A DNA stretch of 64,000 nt from an uncultured Nonlabens sp. (lineage in GTDB: Bacteria > Bacteroidota > Bacteroidia > Flavobacteriales > Flavobacteriaceae). Location of the stretch: assembly GCA_947491755.1 (NCBI GenBank), contig CANLKV010000003.1, positions 1 to 64,000 on the forward strand. The letters are read 5' to 3'. Under the pieces are notes generated by a model. The model worked only from the letters and a program-made list of their open reading frames with translations, did not search any database and was not told the DNA's origin. Shown piece by piece: positions 9,205-17,104 of this stretch (positions are counted from its first letter, which is position 1; the number at the start of each line of letters is the position of its first letter). The position numbers and the translations under genes were made by a program.

Positions 9205-10335
9205 TTAAGAAAACATGTCTTTCACCTTTTCAAAAAATGATTTGTCTCCTTTTTCTGGAGCCGGGTCAAAATGAGAGTCTGACTTCATCGATTCAAAAAA
9301 TTCTTTCTGTTCTTTATTAAGATGACGCGGTGTCCATACATTGACATGAACTAGTAAATCTCCCGTACCGTACCCATTAAGACTAGGCATACCTTTACCT
9401 CGTAATCTCAATATTTTACCACTTTGAATTCCTGCATCAATAGGGATTCTAACTTTTCCAGTTACTGTTTTAATTTCTTTAGTTGTTCCTAGGACAGCGT
9501 CTGGAACGCTTACGTATAAATCGTAGTGTAAATTATTACCTTCCCGTTGCAGCTCGTCATGTGGTTTGACCTCGATATCTACCAGTAAGTCACCACTCAC
9601 ACCATTACCAGGTGCCTCATTTCCTTTACCACCTACCTTAAGGCGCATGTCGCTTTCTACACCAGCGGGAATATTTATACTTACCGTTTCTTCATCGGTC
9701 ACCAGACCTTGACTATCTGCTCCAGCTGGTTTATTATCAATTATTTGTCCAGAACCGCCACAAATGTTACAGGGGGCACTGGTTTGCATGCGACCCAGTA
9801 TTGTATTCTGTATTCTAGAAACCTGTCCAGCACCATTACATGTGGTACATGTTTTATAGGTGACTCCAGGCGCCTGCTTCTTCCGTTTTACTTTTACTTT
9901 TTTCTCAACGCCCGTTGCCGCTTCTTCTAGCGTTAAAGATACCCTTATACGCAGGTCCTTACCTTTTACGCGTCGTTGACCGCCACGACCGCCAAAACCA
10001 CCAAAACCAGAGAATCCACCACCGCCGCCGCCGAAGATGTCACCGAATTGACTGAATATATCATCCATATCCATACCGCCAAAACCACCGCCGCCGAATC
10101 CCTGGCCACCACCAGAGGTATAGGCCTGGTGACCCATCTGGTCGTATCTAGCCTTTTTCTGTGGATCACTTAAGGTCTCGTAAGCCTCTGCCGCTTTTTT
10201 GAAATTTTCCTCGGCAGTAGCGTCACCTGGATTTTTATCCGGGTGAAACTCAATGGCTTTTTTGCGATAGGCTTTTTTAATTTCTGAAGCACTGGCTCCT
10301 TTTGAAATACCTAGTATGTCATAAAAATCTGCCAT
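9205..10335 (-). CDS. dnaJ: Chaperone DnaJ with only one zinc centre
   Basis: Hsp40 co-chaperone that delivers clients to DnaK and triggers its ATPase. The J domain (1-65, HPD at 31-33), Gly/Phe-rich linker (73-120) and two C-terminal beta domains are normal. The zinc domain is not: only two of the four CxxCxGxG repeats exist, CTTCNGAG (163-170) and CNICGGSG (189-196). By their position and sequence these are repeats 2 and 3, which together bind zinc centre II. Repeats 1 and 4 (zinc centre I) are replaced by cysteine-free sequence around residues 150-158 and 202-210. The 376-residue length and clean flanks argue against a sequencing error. The grpE stop lies one base before the dnaJ start, so they form one operon. 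Confidence 0.95.
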   Translation of the reverse strand: MADFYDILGISKGASASEIKKAYRKKAIEFHPDKNPGDATAEENFKKAAEAYETLSDPQKKARYDQMGHQAYTSGGGQGFGGGGFGGMDMDDIFSQFGDIFGGGGGGFSGFGGFGGRGGQRRVKGKDLRIRVSLTLEEAATGVEKKVKVKRKKQAPGVTYKTCTTCNGAGQVSRIQNTILGRMQTSAPCNICGGSGQIIDNKPAGADSQGLVTDEETVSINIPAGVESDMRLKVGGKGNEAPGNGVSGDLLVDIEVKPHDELQREGNNLHYDLYVSVPDAVLGTTKEIKTVTGKVRIPIDAGIQSGKILRLRGKGMPSLNGYGTGDLLVHVNVWTPRHLNKEQKEFFESMKSDSHFDPAPEKGDKSFFEKVKDMFS

Positions 10336-10336
10336 A

Positions 10337-10921
10337 TTATTGTCCTATCACTACTTTAGGGAAACGCACAATCTTGTCCCCCAGTTTATATCCTTTTTCA
10401 ATAACGTCAATAATTTTCCCTTTCATATCGTCACTGGGCGCTGGTATTTGCGTTACCGCCTCATGCTCATCTGCGTTAAAAGCATCGCCCGCTTTTATTT
10501 CCATCAAAGTAAGTCCTTTAGACACCAGTGTATTGCGCAACTTGTTATGAATAAGCGCAACACCCTCTGATAACTGTTGGTCTTCAGACTTTGCGATTTC
10601 TAGAATAGCTCGATCAAAATCATCTAACACAGGGATCATGTCTTTTAAAACTCCCTCTCCAGCTGTTTTAAAAAGCTCAATACGCTCTTTGGCAGTACGG
10701 CGTTTGTAATTTTCAAACTCTGCAAACAGGCGCAAGAATTTATCTTTCTCTTTTTGCAATTCATCTTGCAACAGTTCTTCCGCTGTGCGTTCTTCTTTCT
10801 CTTCCTGCTCTTCCACAGTTTCCTCCTTTTCTTGGTCCATTACCTGATCTTGATCCTGTTGCTGCTCTACCTGCGGTTCTTGCGCGGTCTCTTCCTGCTT
10901 ATTTTTATCTTTCGTTGCCAT
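10337..10921 (-). CDS. grpE: Nucleotide exchange factor GrpE
   Basis: Homodimeric exchange factor for DnaK. A charged, Glu/Gln-rich N-terminal coiled coil (residues 8-75) is followed by the family core FENYKRRTAKERIELFK and a C-terminal beta domain ending DKIVRFPKVVIGQ. I chose the ATG at 10921 (MATKDKNK), giving 194 residues. The frame stays open to 10990, but that extension would be translated partly from the dispersed palindrome (VRFRESG) and has no family similarity. A good promoter lies at 11017-11049, which would give an untranslated leader of roughly 90 bases containing the palindrome. Confidence 0.94.
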   Translation of the reverse strand: MATKDKNKQEETAQEPQVEQQQDQDQVMDQEKEETVEEQEEKEERTAEELLQDELQKEKDKFLRLFAEFENYKRRTAKERIELFKTAGEGVLKDMIPVLDDFDRAILEIAKSEDQQLSEGVALIHNKLRNTLVSKGLTLMEIKAGDAFNADEHEAVTQIPAPSDDMKGKIIDVIEKGYKLGDKIVRFPKVVIGQ

Positions 10922-10968
10922 TAATGATGACTTTAAATTTTTATGGTTACCATAACTGTTGGGTGTTC

Positions 10969-10984
10969 CGCTTTCGCGAAAGCG
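10969..10984. repeat. Dispersed palindrome copy 2 (exact)
   Basis: CGCTTTCGCGAAAGCG in the predicted 5' leader of grpE, about 48 bases before its start codon. In RNA it would form an eight-base self-complementary element but no good loop of its own. Confidence 0.95.
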
Positions 10985-11016
10985 AACCATTAATCAAACG
11001 GTCTGCACGCATGGGT

Positions 11017-11049
11017 CAAAAGTACTGCCAGAAAAAGTTTGATGCCAAA
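11017..11049 (-). promoter_or_regulatory. Promoter of grpE-dnaJ
   Basis: Read leftward: TTTG (complement of 11046-11049), 21 bases, then TACTTTTG (complement of 11017-11024), matching the Bacteroidota -33/-7 consensus. Transcription would start near 11010. Confidence 0.6.
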
Positions 11050-11102
11050 ATGTCATTGCATTTATTTAATAAAGTTTTAACCTATTTAATTGTAGGTACA
11101 TC

Positions 11103-11110
11103 TAATTTTG
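11103..11110 (+). promoter_or_regulatory. -7 promoter element of the YceI-like gene
   Basis: TAATTTTG matches TAnnTTTG exactly, 24 bases before the ATG at 11135. No well-spaced -33 TTTG is seen. Confidence 0.4.
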
Positions 11111-11134
11111 GAGCTCATAATCAAAACAACAAAA

Positions 11135-11788
11135 ATGACACGTAATTTTTTAAAACTAACTGGTCTAGCAGTACTTATGATGGCTGCTGTATCTTGTAAA
11201 AATCAAAATGAAGTAGAAGCTACTGAAGCTACAGAGGAGGCAACAGCAACTGAAGCTGCTGTGGTTTATAATGTAGACACAGAGGCGTCAACGATCGATT
11301 GGAAAGGTTCAAAAATAGGTGGTGAGCACTATGGTATCATAAACCTATCAGATGGTGTAGTAAGTGTAAATGGAGAGACTCTAGAAAGTGGAGAGTTCAC
11401 TATTGACATGACTTCTATCCAGGTACAAGACATTACTGAGGAAGAAGGAGCTGCTAGCTTAAAAGCGCACCTAGAAGGAACTGTTGAAGGTAAGGAAACT
11501 GACTTCTTTAACACTCCAGAATATCCTACCGCAACTTTTGTAGTGACTGGTTTGAATGGAAATATGTTAGAAGGTAATCTTACTTTGAAAGATGTGACAA
11601 AAAATGTTTCTTTTCCTGTTACTGTTGCCTATGAAGGAGATAAAATGATGTTAACCTCAGAGGAATTTACTATTGATAGAACTGACTGGGGAATCACCTA
11701 TGGATCTGCCTCTCTAGCAGATACTGTAAAAGATAAAGCCATCTCTGATGATATGGTATTGAAAGTAAATCTAGTTGCTGTTAAGTAA
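11135..11788 (+). CDS. YceI-like domain lipoprotein
   Basis: A lipoprotein with signal MTRNFLKLTGLAVLMMAAVSC; the lipid-bearing Cys is residue 21. A Glu/Ala/Thr-rich linker follows, then a YceI-like lipocalin domain (about 55-217) with the recognisable DTEASTIDWKGSK start and the FTIDRTDWGI motif near the end. YceI proteins bind polyisoprenoids or related lipids in the periplasm. The ATG at 11135 is preferred over an in-frame TTG at 11108, since it places the signal peptide at the N-terminus. It is transcribed divergently from grpE and ends at a strong terminator. Confidence 0.9.
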   Translation: MTRNFLKLTGLAVLMMAAVSCKNQNEVEATEATEEATATEAAVVYNVDTEASTIDWKGSKIGGEHYGIINLSDGVVSVNGETLESGEFTIDMTSIQVQDITEEEGAASLKAHLEGTVEGKETDFFNTPEYPTATFVVTGLNGNMLEGNLTLKDVTKNVSFPVTVAYEGDKMMLTSEEFTIDRTDWGITYGSASLADTVKDKAISDDMVLKVNLVAVK

Positions 11789-11812
11789 TTAGATGGTTAA
11801 ATGATGATTAAT

Positions 11813-11839
11813 AAGCCTCCTTTGAAAGGAGGCTTTTTT
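11813..11839 (+). terminator. Rho-independent terminator after the YceI-like gene
   Basis: Stem AAGCCTCCTT/AAGGAGGCTT with a tight loop, followed by a T run (11834-11839). Because the next gene ends here on the other strand, it may work in both directions. Confidence 0.85.
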
Positions 11840-12239
11840 ATGTCCTAATGATAAATGCGCCATTATGTTTGATGATGCGATAGATTAGATAAAACACTAG
11901 TATCATGGATGTAATAATAGACATAGTTGACCACAGGCTAAAACTGACCGAATTGATGACTATGACTGTACCAATCATTGCTGCATAAAATGCTAGTGAG
12001 AAATATCTAGCACTTGTGGCTTCAATAACATAATTATTTACTCCAGGTGTAATAGTCACTAATTTACTACCCAGCAAGCCCATTCTCAATTCAATCTGGG
12101 CACCATCCTTTACTTCTAATTTGATTGTTTTGCCTTGAAGTAATTGTGCTTTTCTATAACCATTTTTATAACATACAATTGCTGGTGCACTAGTAAATCT
12201 ATTTTTCGATTCAGTGTAGGTAAAGGTTACCTCGATCAT
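11838..12239 (-). CDS. Small membrane-anchored protein, unknown
   Basis: I do not recognise a family. From the ATG at 12239 the product has about 133 residues: a soluble N-terminal half of short beta strands (residues 1-80) followed by two hydrophobic helices (about 83-125) and a basic tail. The frame is open to a GTG at 12266, which would add nine residues. It lies 47 bases downstream of dsbD in the same direction and could be the last gene of that operon; it converges with the YceI-like gene. Confidence 0.6.
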   Translation of the reverse strand: MIEVTFTYTESKNRFTSAPAIVCYKNGYRKAQLLQGKTIKLEVKDGAQIELRMGLLGSKLVTITPGVNNYVIEATSARYFSLAFYAAMIGTVIVINSVSFSLWSTMSIITSMILVFYLIYRIIKHNGAFIIRT

Positions 12240-12286
12240 TTGTAATTTCTTGTCGTCAATCACCACAGTTGTTATTGAAGGAATTT

Positions 12287-14356
12287 TTAAAAGCTAAGAT
12301 AAGGAACTGGCTCTACCTTATATTCATTGATACCTTTTTCTAACCACTGCCTATAAGTAGGTACATCTGGCGTGTATCCTACCGGTGGGACAAGATCTTT
12401 TCCTTGTGGATCAACTAGTGCATAGAAAGGCTGGGCGTTCACTTGATATTTTTCTATTTGAAAATCGCTCCATTTATTTCCTACAGTACGTATGCGCTTA
12501 CCTGTTGTAGGGGATGTGTATTGTTCATCTTTGGGTAGCTTTTCTCTCTCATCTACATATAGTGATATGAGAACTATTTTATCTTTTAAAAGATTTAATA
12601 CCTCTGGCTCACCCCATACACGCTCTTCCATTTTACGGCAATTGACACAAGCCCAACCAGTAAAATCAATTAATACGGGCTTATTGACCGCCGCGGCATA
12701 TTCCATACCCGCCTGATAATCATCAAAAGCAATAATATCGTGAACTCCCAGGTGCGCCCCATCTGGAACCTCTACAGTACTAGCGCTAGATGTCTGTCCC
12801 ATAAAACCGTTAGGTGCCTCGCTGTATGTTGCAGGCGGCGGGAAGCCACTAATCAATTTGAGCGGTGCCCCCCACAATCCTGGTATAAGATAGAGTGTGA
12901 ATGATAGCGATATAATAGCCAGTAGCAGACGACCTACAGATATAGGTGCACTCTGGTCCGTATGTGGTAATTTAATTTTGCCAAATAAGAATAACGCCAG
13001 AGACCCAAATATAGCTATCCATAAAGCAATGAACATTTCACGTGGCAACCACCCTGCCTGCCACACAAGATCTGCATTAGAGAGAAATTTAAATGCAAAC
13101 GCTAATTCTAGAAAACCTAGAAAAACTTTTACTGTATTGAGCCAACCACCAGATTGAGGCAATTTATTGAGCCATCCTGGAAAAATAGCAAATAGGGCAA
13201 AAGGAATTCCCAAACCAAAACCAAAACCTGCAAGACCTACACTTAACGCTGTTGCACCACCATCAGAAGAAAGTACGCTTCCTAGGACACCACCTATAAC
13301 AGGACCCGTACAAGAAAACGACACCAGCACAAGAGTCAGGGCCATAAAAAATACACCTATAATCCCACCCACATTTGAGGCCTTGTCTACTTTATTGACC
13401 AGGGCATTAGGAATGGTAATTTCAAACGCTCCAAAGAAACTAATAGCAAAGACTACAAAAATGATGAAGAAAAATATGTTCAAATACGGATTGGTACTGA
13501 ATTCATTGAAAACATCAGGAGATACAGACTCAAATAAATAGAAAGGAAGACTGCAGGCTACATAGATCAACAGTATAAAAAAGCCGTATAGCAATCCTTG
13601 AAACTTACCTACTGCAGGGTTTTCACTACGTTTTGTAAAGAAGGAAACTGTCATGGGTATCATAGGGTAGACACAGGGTGTCAGTAACGCACCAAATCCC
13701 GCTAGCAAGCACAGTAAAAAAATAGTGGTTAGATCATTCTCGTTTGACTCTTCAATGGTATCAATAACTTCCTGATCGCCTGTACCTGGCGTTTTTGACT
13801 TTTCAATCATACCAGAATGATCAGGAGCGGCAGCAATTAAAGGGCTTTTATCTGATTCATAATAATCATCTACCACGTTGCCTAAGGACTCATCCAGAGT
13901 AATGTCTGGATCTAACGAGAAAATCAAAATTTCTGGGGCTGGCGGTAAACAGACCTGATCGTTACAGGCTTGATAGATAACCTCAACCACAATAGCGTTA
14001 ACGTTAGGTTGTTTAACCTCTACAACTTGTTTAAAAATAGCTTTGTCTTCAAATTGATAAACACTCGCATCAAATGCTTTTTCAAATTGTTTATAGGTCC
14101 CAACTTCCTCGTTGATGCCTATTAATTCATAATTATCTGTGGCCTCGTAGAACCTAAATTCGGTAGGGACATTGCCTGCTCCTGCTTGAAATTGCGAATA
14201 TATATGCCATCCCTTTTCTAGGGTTGCGATACTGGTAAGTTCATATCGATCATTGCCTAGGTCTACCGCATTTACCTCCCAGCTTACAGGGTCTGATATT
14301 TGTGCTTGTAAAAAGGCTGTTACAAACAACAGCGTGATGATTGAAAAGCGTTTCAT
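12287..14356 (-). CDS. dsbD: Thiol:disulfide interchange protein DsbD
   Basis: Moves reducing electrons from cytoplasmic thioredoxin across the inner membrane to periplasmic proteins. Order of parts: signal peptide (1-19), N-terminal DsbD-alpha-like domain with a CNDQVC pair, a Ser/Glu-rich linker, eight hydrophobic helices with the redox motif TPCVYPMIPM and a second Cys in SFSCTGP, and a C-terminal thioredoxin-like domain with GWACVNCRKME. The ATG at 14356 shares its A with the tilS stop (TAATG) and puts the signal peptide first; the frame upstream runs inside tilS. About 689 residues, longer than E. coli DsbD (565), as is usual in Bacteroidota. Confidence 0.93.
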   Translation of the reverse strand: MKRFSIITLLFVTAFLQAQISDPVSWEVNAVDLGNDRYELTSIATLEKGWHIYSQFQAGAGNVPTEFRFYEATDNYELIGINEEVGTYKQFEKAFDASVYQFEDKAIFKQVVEVKQPNVNAIVVEVIYQACNDQVCLPPAPEILIFSLDPDITLDESLGNVVDDYYESDKSPLIAAAPDHSGMIEKSKTPGTGDQEVIDTIEESNENDLTTIFLLCLLAGFGALLTPCVYPMIPMTVSFFTKRSENPAVGKFQGLLYGFFILLIYVACSLPFYLFESVSPDVFNEFSTNPYLNIFFFIIFVVFAISFFGAFEITIPNALVNKVDKASNVGGIIGVFFMALTLVLVSFSCTGPVIGGVLGSVLSSDGGATALSVGLAGFGFGLGIPFALFAIFPGWLNKLPQSGGWLNTVKVFLGFLELAFAFKFLSNADLVWQAGWLPREMFIALWIAIFGSLALFLFGKIKLPHTDQSAPISVGRLLLAIISLSFTLYLIPGLWGAPLKLISGFPPPATYSEAPNGFMGQTSSASTVEVPDGAHLGVHDIIAFDDYQAGMEYAAAVNKPVLIDFTGWACVNCRKMEERVWGEPEVLNLLKDKIVLISLYVDEREKLPKDEQYTSPTTGKRIRTVGNKWSDFQIEKYQVNAQPFYALVDPQGKDLVPPVGYTPDVPTYRQWLEKGINEYKVEPVPYLSF

Positions 14357-15684
14357 TAACTCCATGTAATTTTCACTATTTCTTTTGTATTTGTAGTAAT
14401 AAGGTGATGCTTGCTTGCACGATGCCCTACTACCCAAATGATATTATTTTCTGTCGCTACAACAAGCGTGCGATTTTTATCAAATAACGACAACTTTTTA
14501 TTAGTAAGAATATCGCTTACCAGCTGTGATCCATCAAGACCATAGGGACTTATGCGGTCACCAGCCTCCCAGCGTCGCAAAGTTAATGGATATTTAATGC
14601 TACTTGCATCCAGCAGTAATGTCATGATATCCCTATTTTGACTGACAAATTCTAAAGGGTTCTCACTACTAATACGTTCGATAGTCATCTGCCCTACTGG
14701 GGTCGTTATAGACCGGGTACTTCGTTCGATTTCAAATGTGTCAATACCTGTGTTTTCGAGAGCGCCTATAGAAAGTTTTTGACGATCCTTCAATAGCATA
14801 TACTCAGGACTCATAATATACTTTCCTGTTTGTGCCTGGAGCAATTGCTCTACAGCCTCTAGGTCTGTAAAACCATAAGGTTTCAATAAATAAAATAAAT
14901 AAGAACGATATGACGGCTGTTCCTTTAACTTTTTAATATCAATAATGATGGATGTATCCGTTGTGGTAGTTACGCTTTCGCGAAAGCGGGACACACCCTC
15001 TTCTACAATCGTTTTGACATCCTCGAGGTGACTCAAAGTTTTGGGGAAGTTAGCTTTGAAATGTGGTAACACACCACAAATTGCGGGAAGCACCTTATTG
15101 CGCAATTCATTACGCATGTAGTGATTGTTACTGTTACTAGAATCCTCTCGCCACGACCATTGGTTATCACGTGCACATTGCTCAATTTCTTTTCTAGTAA
15201 AAGGAAGTAATGGTCGCAATACCTGCCCGCTAACAGCTGGAATACCAGTTAAACCATCTATGCCTGTACCACGATTTAAGTTAATAAAGAAGGTCTCCAT
15301 TTGATCATCTAGGTGATGGGCCGTTATTATACCTGCTAGATCATGGCTGTCAACTAAGTCATTGAACCAGTTGTAGCGCAGCGATCGAGCTACCATCTGG
15401 GTAGATACTTTTTGCTTTTCAGCCTCGAGGTGGGTTTCAAAATGTTTGACGTGACACGATTTATCCAGCTGTGATGCCAGCTGTTCAACAAATTGTTGAT
15501 CCCCATCGCTTTCTACAGATCGCAAATGAAAATTGCAGTGTGCCACTTGAAAGTCAATCTTTAATTGATCCAGCAAGTGCGTTAAAACAACGCTATCCAC
15601 ACCACCGCTTACCGTCATCAGGTAGGTTCCTTTCCACAATTGGGGAAAATGCTTGTCGATATGATCGCGCAATCGATCAATCAT
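14356..15684 (-). CDS. tilS: tRNA(Ile)-lysidine synthase TilS
   Basis: Modifies C34 of the CAU-anticodon tRNA(Ile) to lysidine so that it reads AUA; essential in most bacteria. The PP-loop SGGVDS is at residues 25-30, with the following N-type ATPase helices (HCNFHLR, ITAHHLDDQMETF) and the C-terminal TilS substrate domain (RRWEAGDRISPYG). The palindrome at 14973-14988 encodes RFRES in the linker between catalytic core and C-terminal domain. The start overlaps the pabB stop (ATGA), and the stop overlaps dsbD (TAATG), so pabB-tilS-dsbD are coupled. Confidence 0.94.
   Translation of the reverse strand: MIDRLRDHIDKHFPQLWKGTYLMTVSGGVDSVVLTHLLDQLKIDFQVAHCNFHLRSVESDGDQQFVEQLASQLDKSCHVKHFETHLEAEKQKVSTQMVARSLRYNWFNDLVDSHDLAGIITAHHLDDQMETFFINLNRGTGIDGLTGIPAVSGQVLRPLLPFTRKEIEQCARDNQWSWREDSSNSNNHYMRNELRNKVLPAICGVLPHFKANFPKTLSHLEDVKTIVEEGVSRFRESVTTTTDTSIIIDIKKLKEQPSYRSYLFYLLKPYGFTDLEAVEQLLQAQTGKYIMSPEYMLLKDRQKLSIGALENTGIDTFEIERSTRSITTPVGQMTIERISSENPLEFVSQNRDIMTLLLDASSIKYPLTLRRWEAGDRISPYGLDGSQLVSDILTNKKLSLFDKNRTLVVATENNIIWVVGHRASKHHLITTNTKEIVKITWS
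14973..14988. repeat. Dispersed palindrome copy 3 (exact)
   Basis: CGCTTTCGCGAAAGCG inside tilS, read as RFRES. Confidence 0.95.
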
Positions 15685-17009
15685 TCTAGGTGGTTTTGAT
15701 AGGGTTCAATACCCTGATTACTTAATACTTCCATAAGCGCACGGGCTTTTATAAAACATTCTTCAAATTCTTTTTGTGGTGATGCCGCGCTTGTTATTGC
15801 ACTACCCACACTTACCGTTACTATATTGTTTATAGCATTGTAGAGTATGGTGCGTATCACAACATTAAAATCAAAATCCCCATCTGGTGCAAAATAGCCT
15901 ATTGCACCGCTGTAAACTCCTCGCTTGAATGACTCTTGCTCTTCAATTATTTTCATGGCGCTTATTTTAGGTGCTCCAGTCATACTGCCCATAGGAAAGG
16001 TTGCTTTTATCGCATCGACCTCATTGTAGGTGGGAGCTAACTGTGCAGTGATACTGCTTATCATGTGGTGCACTTGAGGGAATGTATATAGTCCAAATAA
16101 TTCTGGAACCTTAACGCTACCTTTTGTCGCCACTCTAGAAAGGTCATTGCGGACTAAGTCAACAATCATTACGTTTTCTGATCGCTCCTTTTGATTATTA
16201 ACAAGAGTTTCTTTCAATAATTCATCTTGTAGAATATCCTTGTGTCTAGCAGCTGTACCTTTTATAGGTTGTGATAGGAGTTTACTGCCCGTTTTTTTAA
16301 GATATCGCTCTGGACTAGCGCTTATAATAAAATGTTGATTGAATCGGGCATAAGCAGCAAATGGTGGTTTACTGCGAGCATTTAAATCTGTGTAAGCCCT
16401 GATAGGATCAATGCGTACGCCATCTGCATAAAATTGAGTGCAAAAATTGGCCTCGTAAATGTCCCCACGGTGAATGTGATTTAAAAACTTATTTGCTTTT
16501 TTTAAGTACGTATTCCTATCATCAATAGCCGACAGCTGTCCCTGGGGCTTTAATTTTTGTTGGGCAGGTAATTTACATTTCAATATACCGTCAAGTAGTT
16601 CTTGAACAACATGGCGCTCCCTTTCATACGTATTGACGATTATGGAATCTTCCAGTATTTCCAGAACTGTTTCTGGTACAAAAAATTGCAAATCTTCAAA
16701 TCCTAAAAGATCTCTATTGTTACTGGTAAGTGGCTCTATTTCGTTTTTTAAGTCGTATCCCAGGTAACCAAATAGCCAGTCCTGTTTTTCTTTATAAAAA
16801 TGTGCTAACTGCTCTAGTGCCGTGCCCGTAGAACAGCACAGTACCTCACGAGCTCCTATAGCGGCAAGAGCTATACGATCTTTATTTACTGCATCATTGC
16901 TATCGAGATAGACTATATAAGGCAGATCTTTATAAAAATTCAACAGCCTAGCATGAAAATGTTTATCACGCTGGACTTTAAAATGATGAATGGATCTTTT
17001 GTTGCTCAC
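15681..17009 (-). CDS. pabB: Aminodeoxychorismate synthase component I (PabB)
   Basis: Converts chorismate plus ammonia to 4-amino-4-deoxychorismate for folate synthesis. The chorismate-binding domain is clear: SQPIKGTAAR (the PIKGT lysine is diagnostic of PabB rather than anthranilate synthase, which has PIAGT), VDLVRNDLSRVA, and FPMGSMTGAPKISAMKIIEE. The N-terminal half is shorter than in E. coli. The frame is open to a TTG at 17036, but a perfect -7 element (TACCTTTG) lies between that TTG and the GTG at 17009, so I place the start at the GTG (442 residues). It would then be nearly leaderless. No PabA/PabC gene is adjacent. Confidence 0.88.
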   Translation of the reverse strand: MSNKRSIHHFKVQRDKHFHARLLNFYKDLPYIVYLDSNDAVNKDRIALAAIGAREVLCCSTGTALEQLAHFYKEKQDWLFGYLGYDLKNEIEPLTSNNRDLLGFEDLQFFVPETVLEILEDSIIVNTYERERHVVQELLDGILKCKLPAQQKLKPQGQLSAIDDRNTYLKKANKFLNHIHRGDIYEANFCTQFYADGVRIDPIRAYTDLNARSKPPFAAYARFNQHFIISASPERYLKKTGSKLLSQPIKGTAARHKDILQDELLKETLVNNQKERSENVMIVDLVRNDLSRVATKGSVKVPELFGLYTFPQVHHMISSITAQLAPTYNEVDAIKATFPMGSMTGAPKISAMKIIEEQESFKRGVYSGAIGYFAPDGDFDFNVVIRTILYNAINNIVTVSVGSAITSAASPQKEFEECFIKARALMEVLSNQGIEPYQNHLE

Positions 17010-17013
17010 CTTA

Positions 17014-17021
17014 CAAAGGTA
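17014..17021 (-). promoter_or_regulatory. -7 promoter element of pabB
   Basis: Minus strand TACCTTTG, exact match to TAnnTTTG, ending four bases before the GTG start at 17009; no well-spaced -33 found. It decides the start choice of pabB. Confidence 0.4.
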
Positions 17022-17053
17022 ATTTGCTTTACCCAATCCCTAGCATGGAACAT

Positions 17054-17083
17054 AAAAAACCCGATGCTGTTTCCAACACCGGG
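17054..17083 (-). terminator. Rho-independent terminator after the TonB receptor
   Basis: Read leftward: CCCGGTGTTG, GAAA loop, CAGCATCGGG (two G-U pairs), then six T. It starts 21 bases after the receptor stop. Confidence 0.8.
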
Positions 17084-17104
17084 TATCAAATTTTTAAAAA
17101 CTTT

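Noticed and set aside
9966..10173. Open frames on both strands opposite the Gly-rich part of dnaJ
   Set aside because: They are artefacts of the GGN repeats in the Gly/Phe linker; low-complexity translations.
10922..10990. N-terminal extension of GrpE starting at 10990
   Set aside because: It would translate the palindrome and promoter-proximal leader, has no family similarity, and the ATG at 10921 gives a normal GrpE.
13167..13541. 124-codon frame on the plus strand inside dsbD
   Set aside because: Pro/Thr/Lys-rich antisense shadow of the transmembrane part of dsbD without start context or homology.
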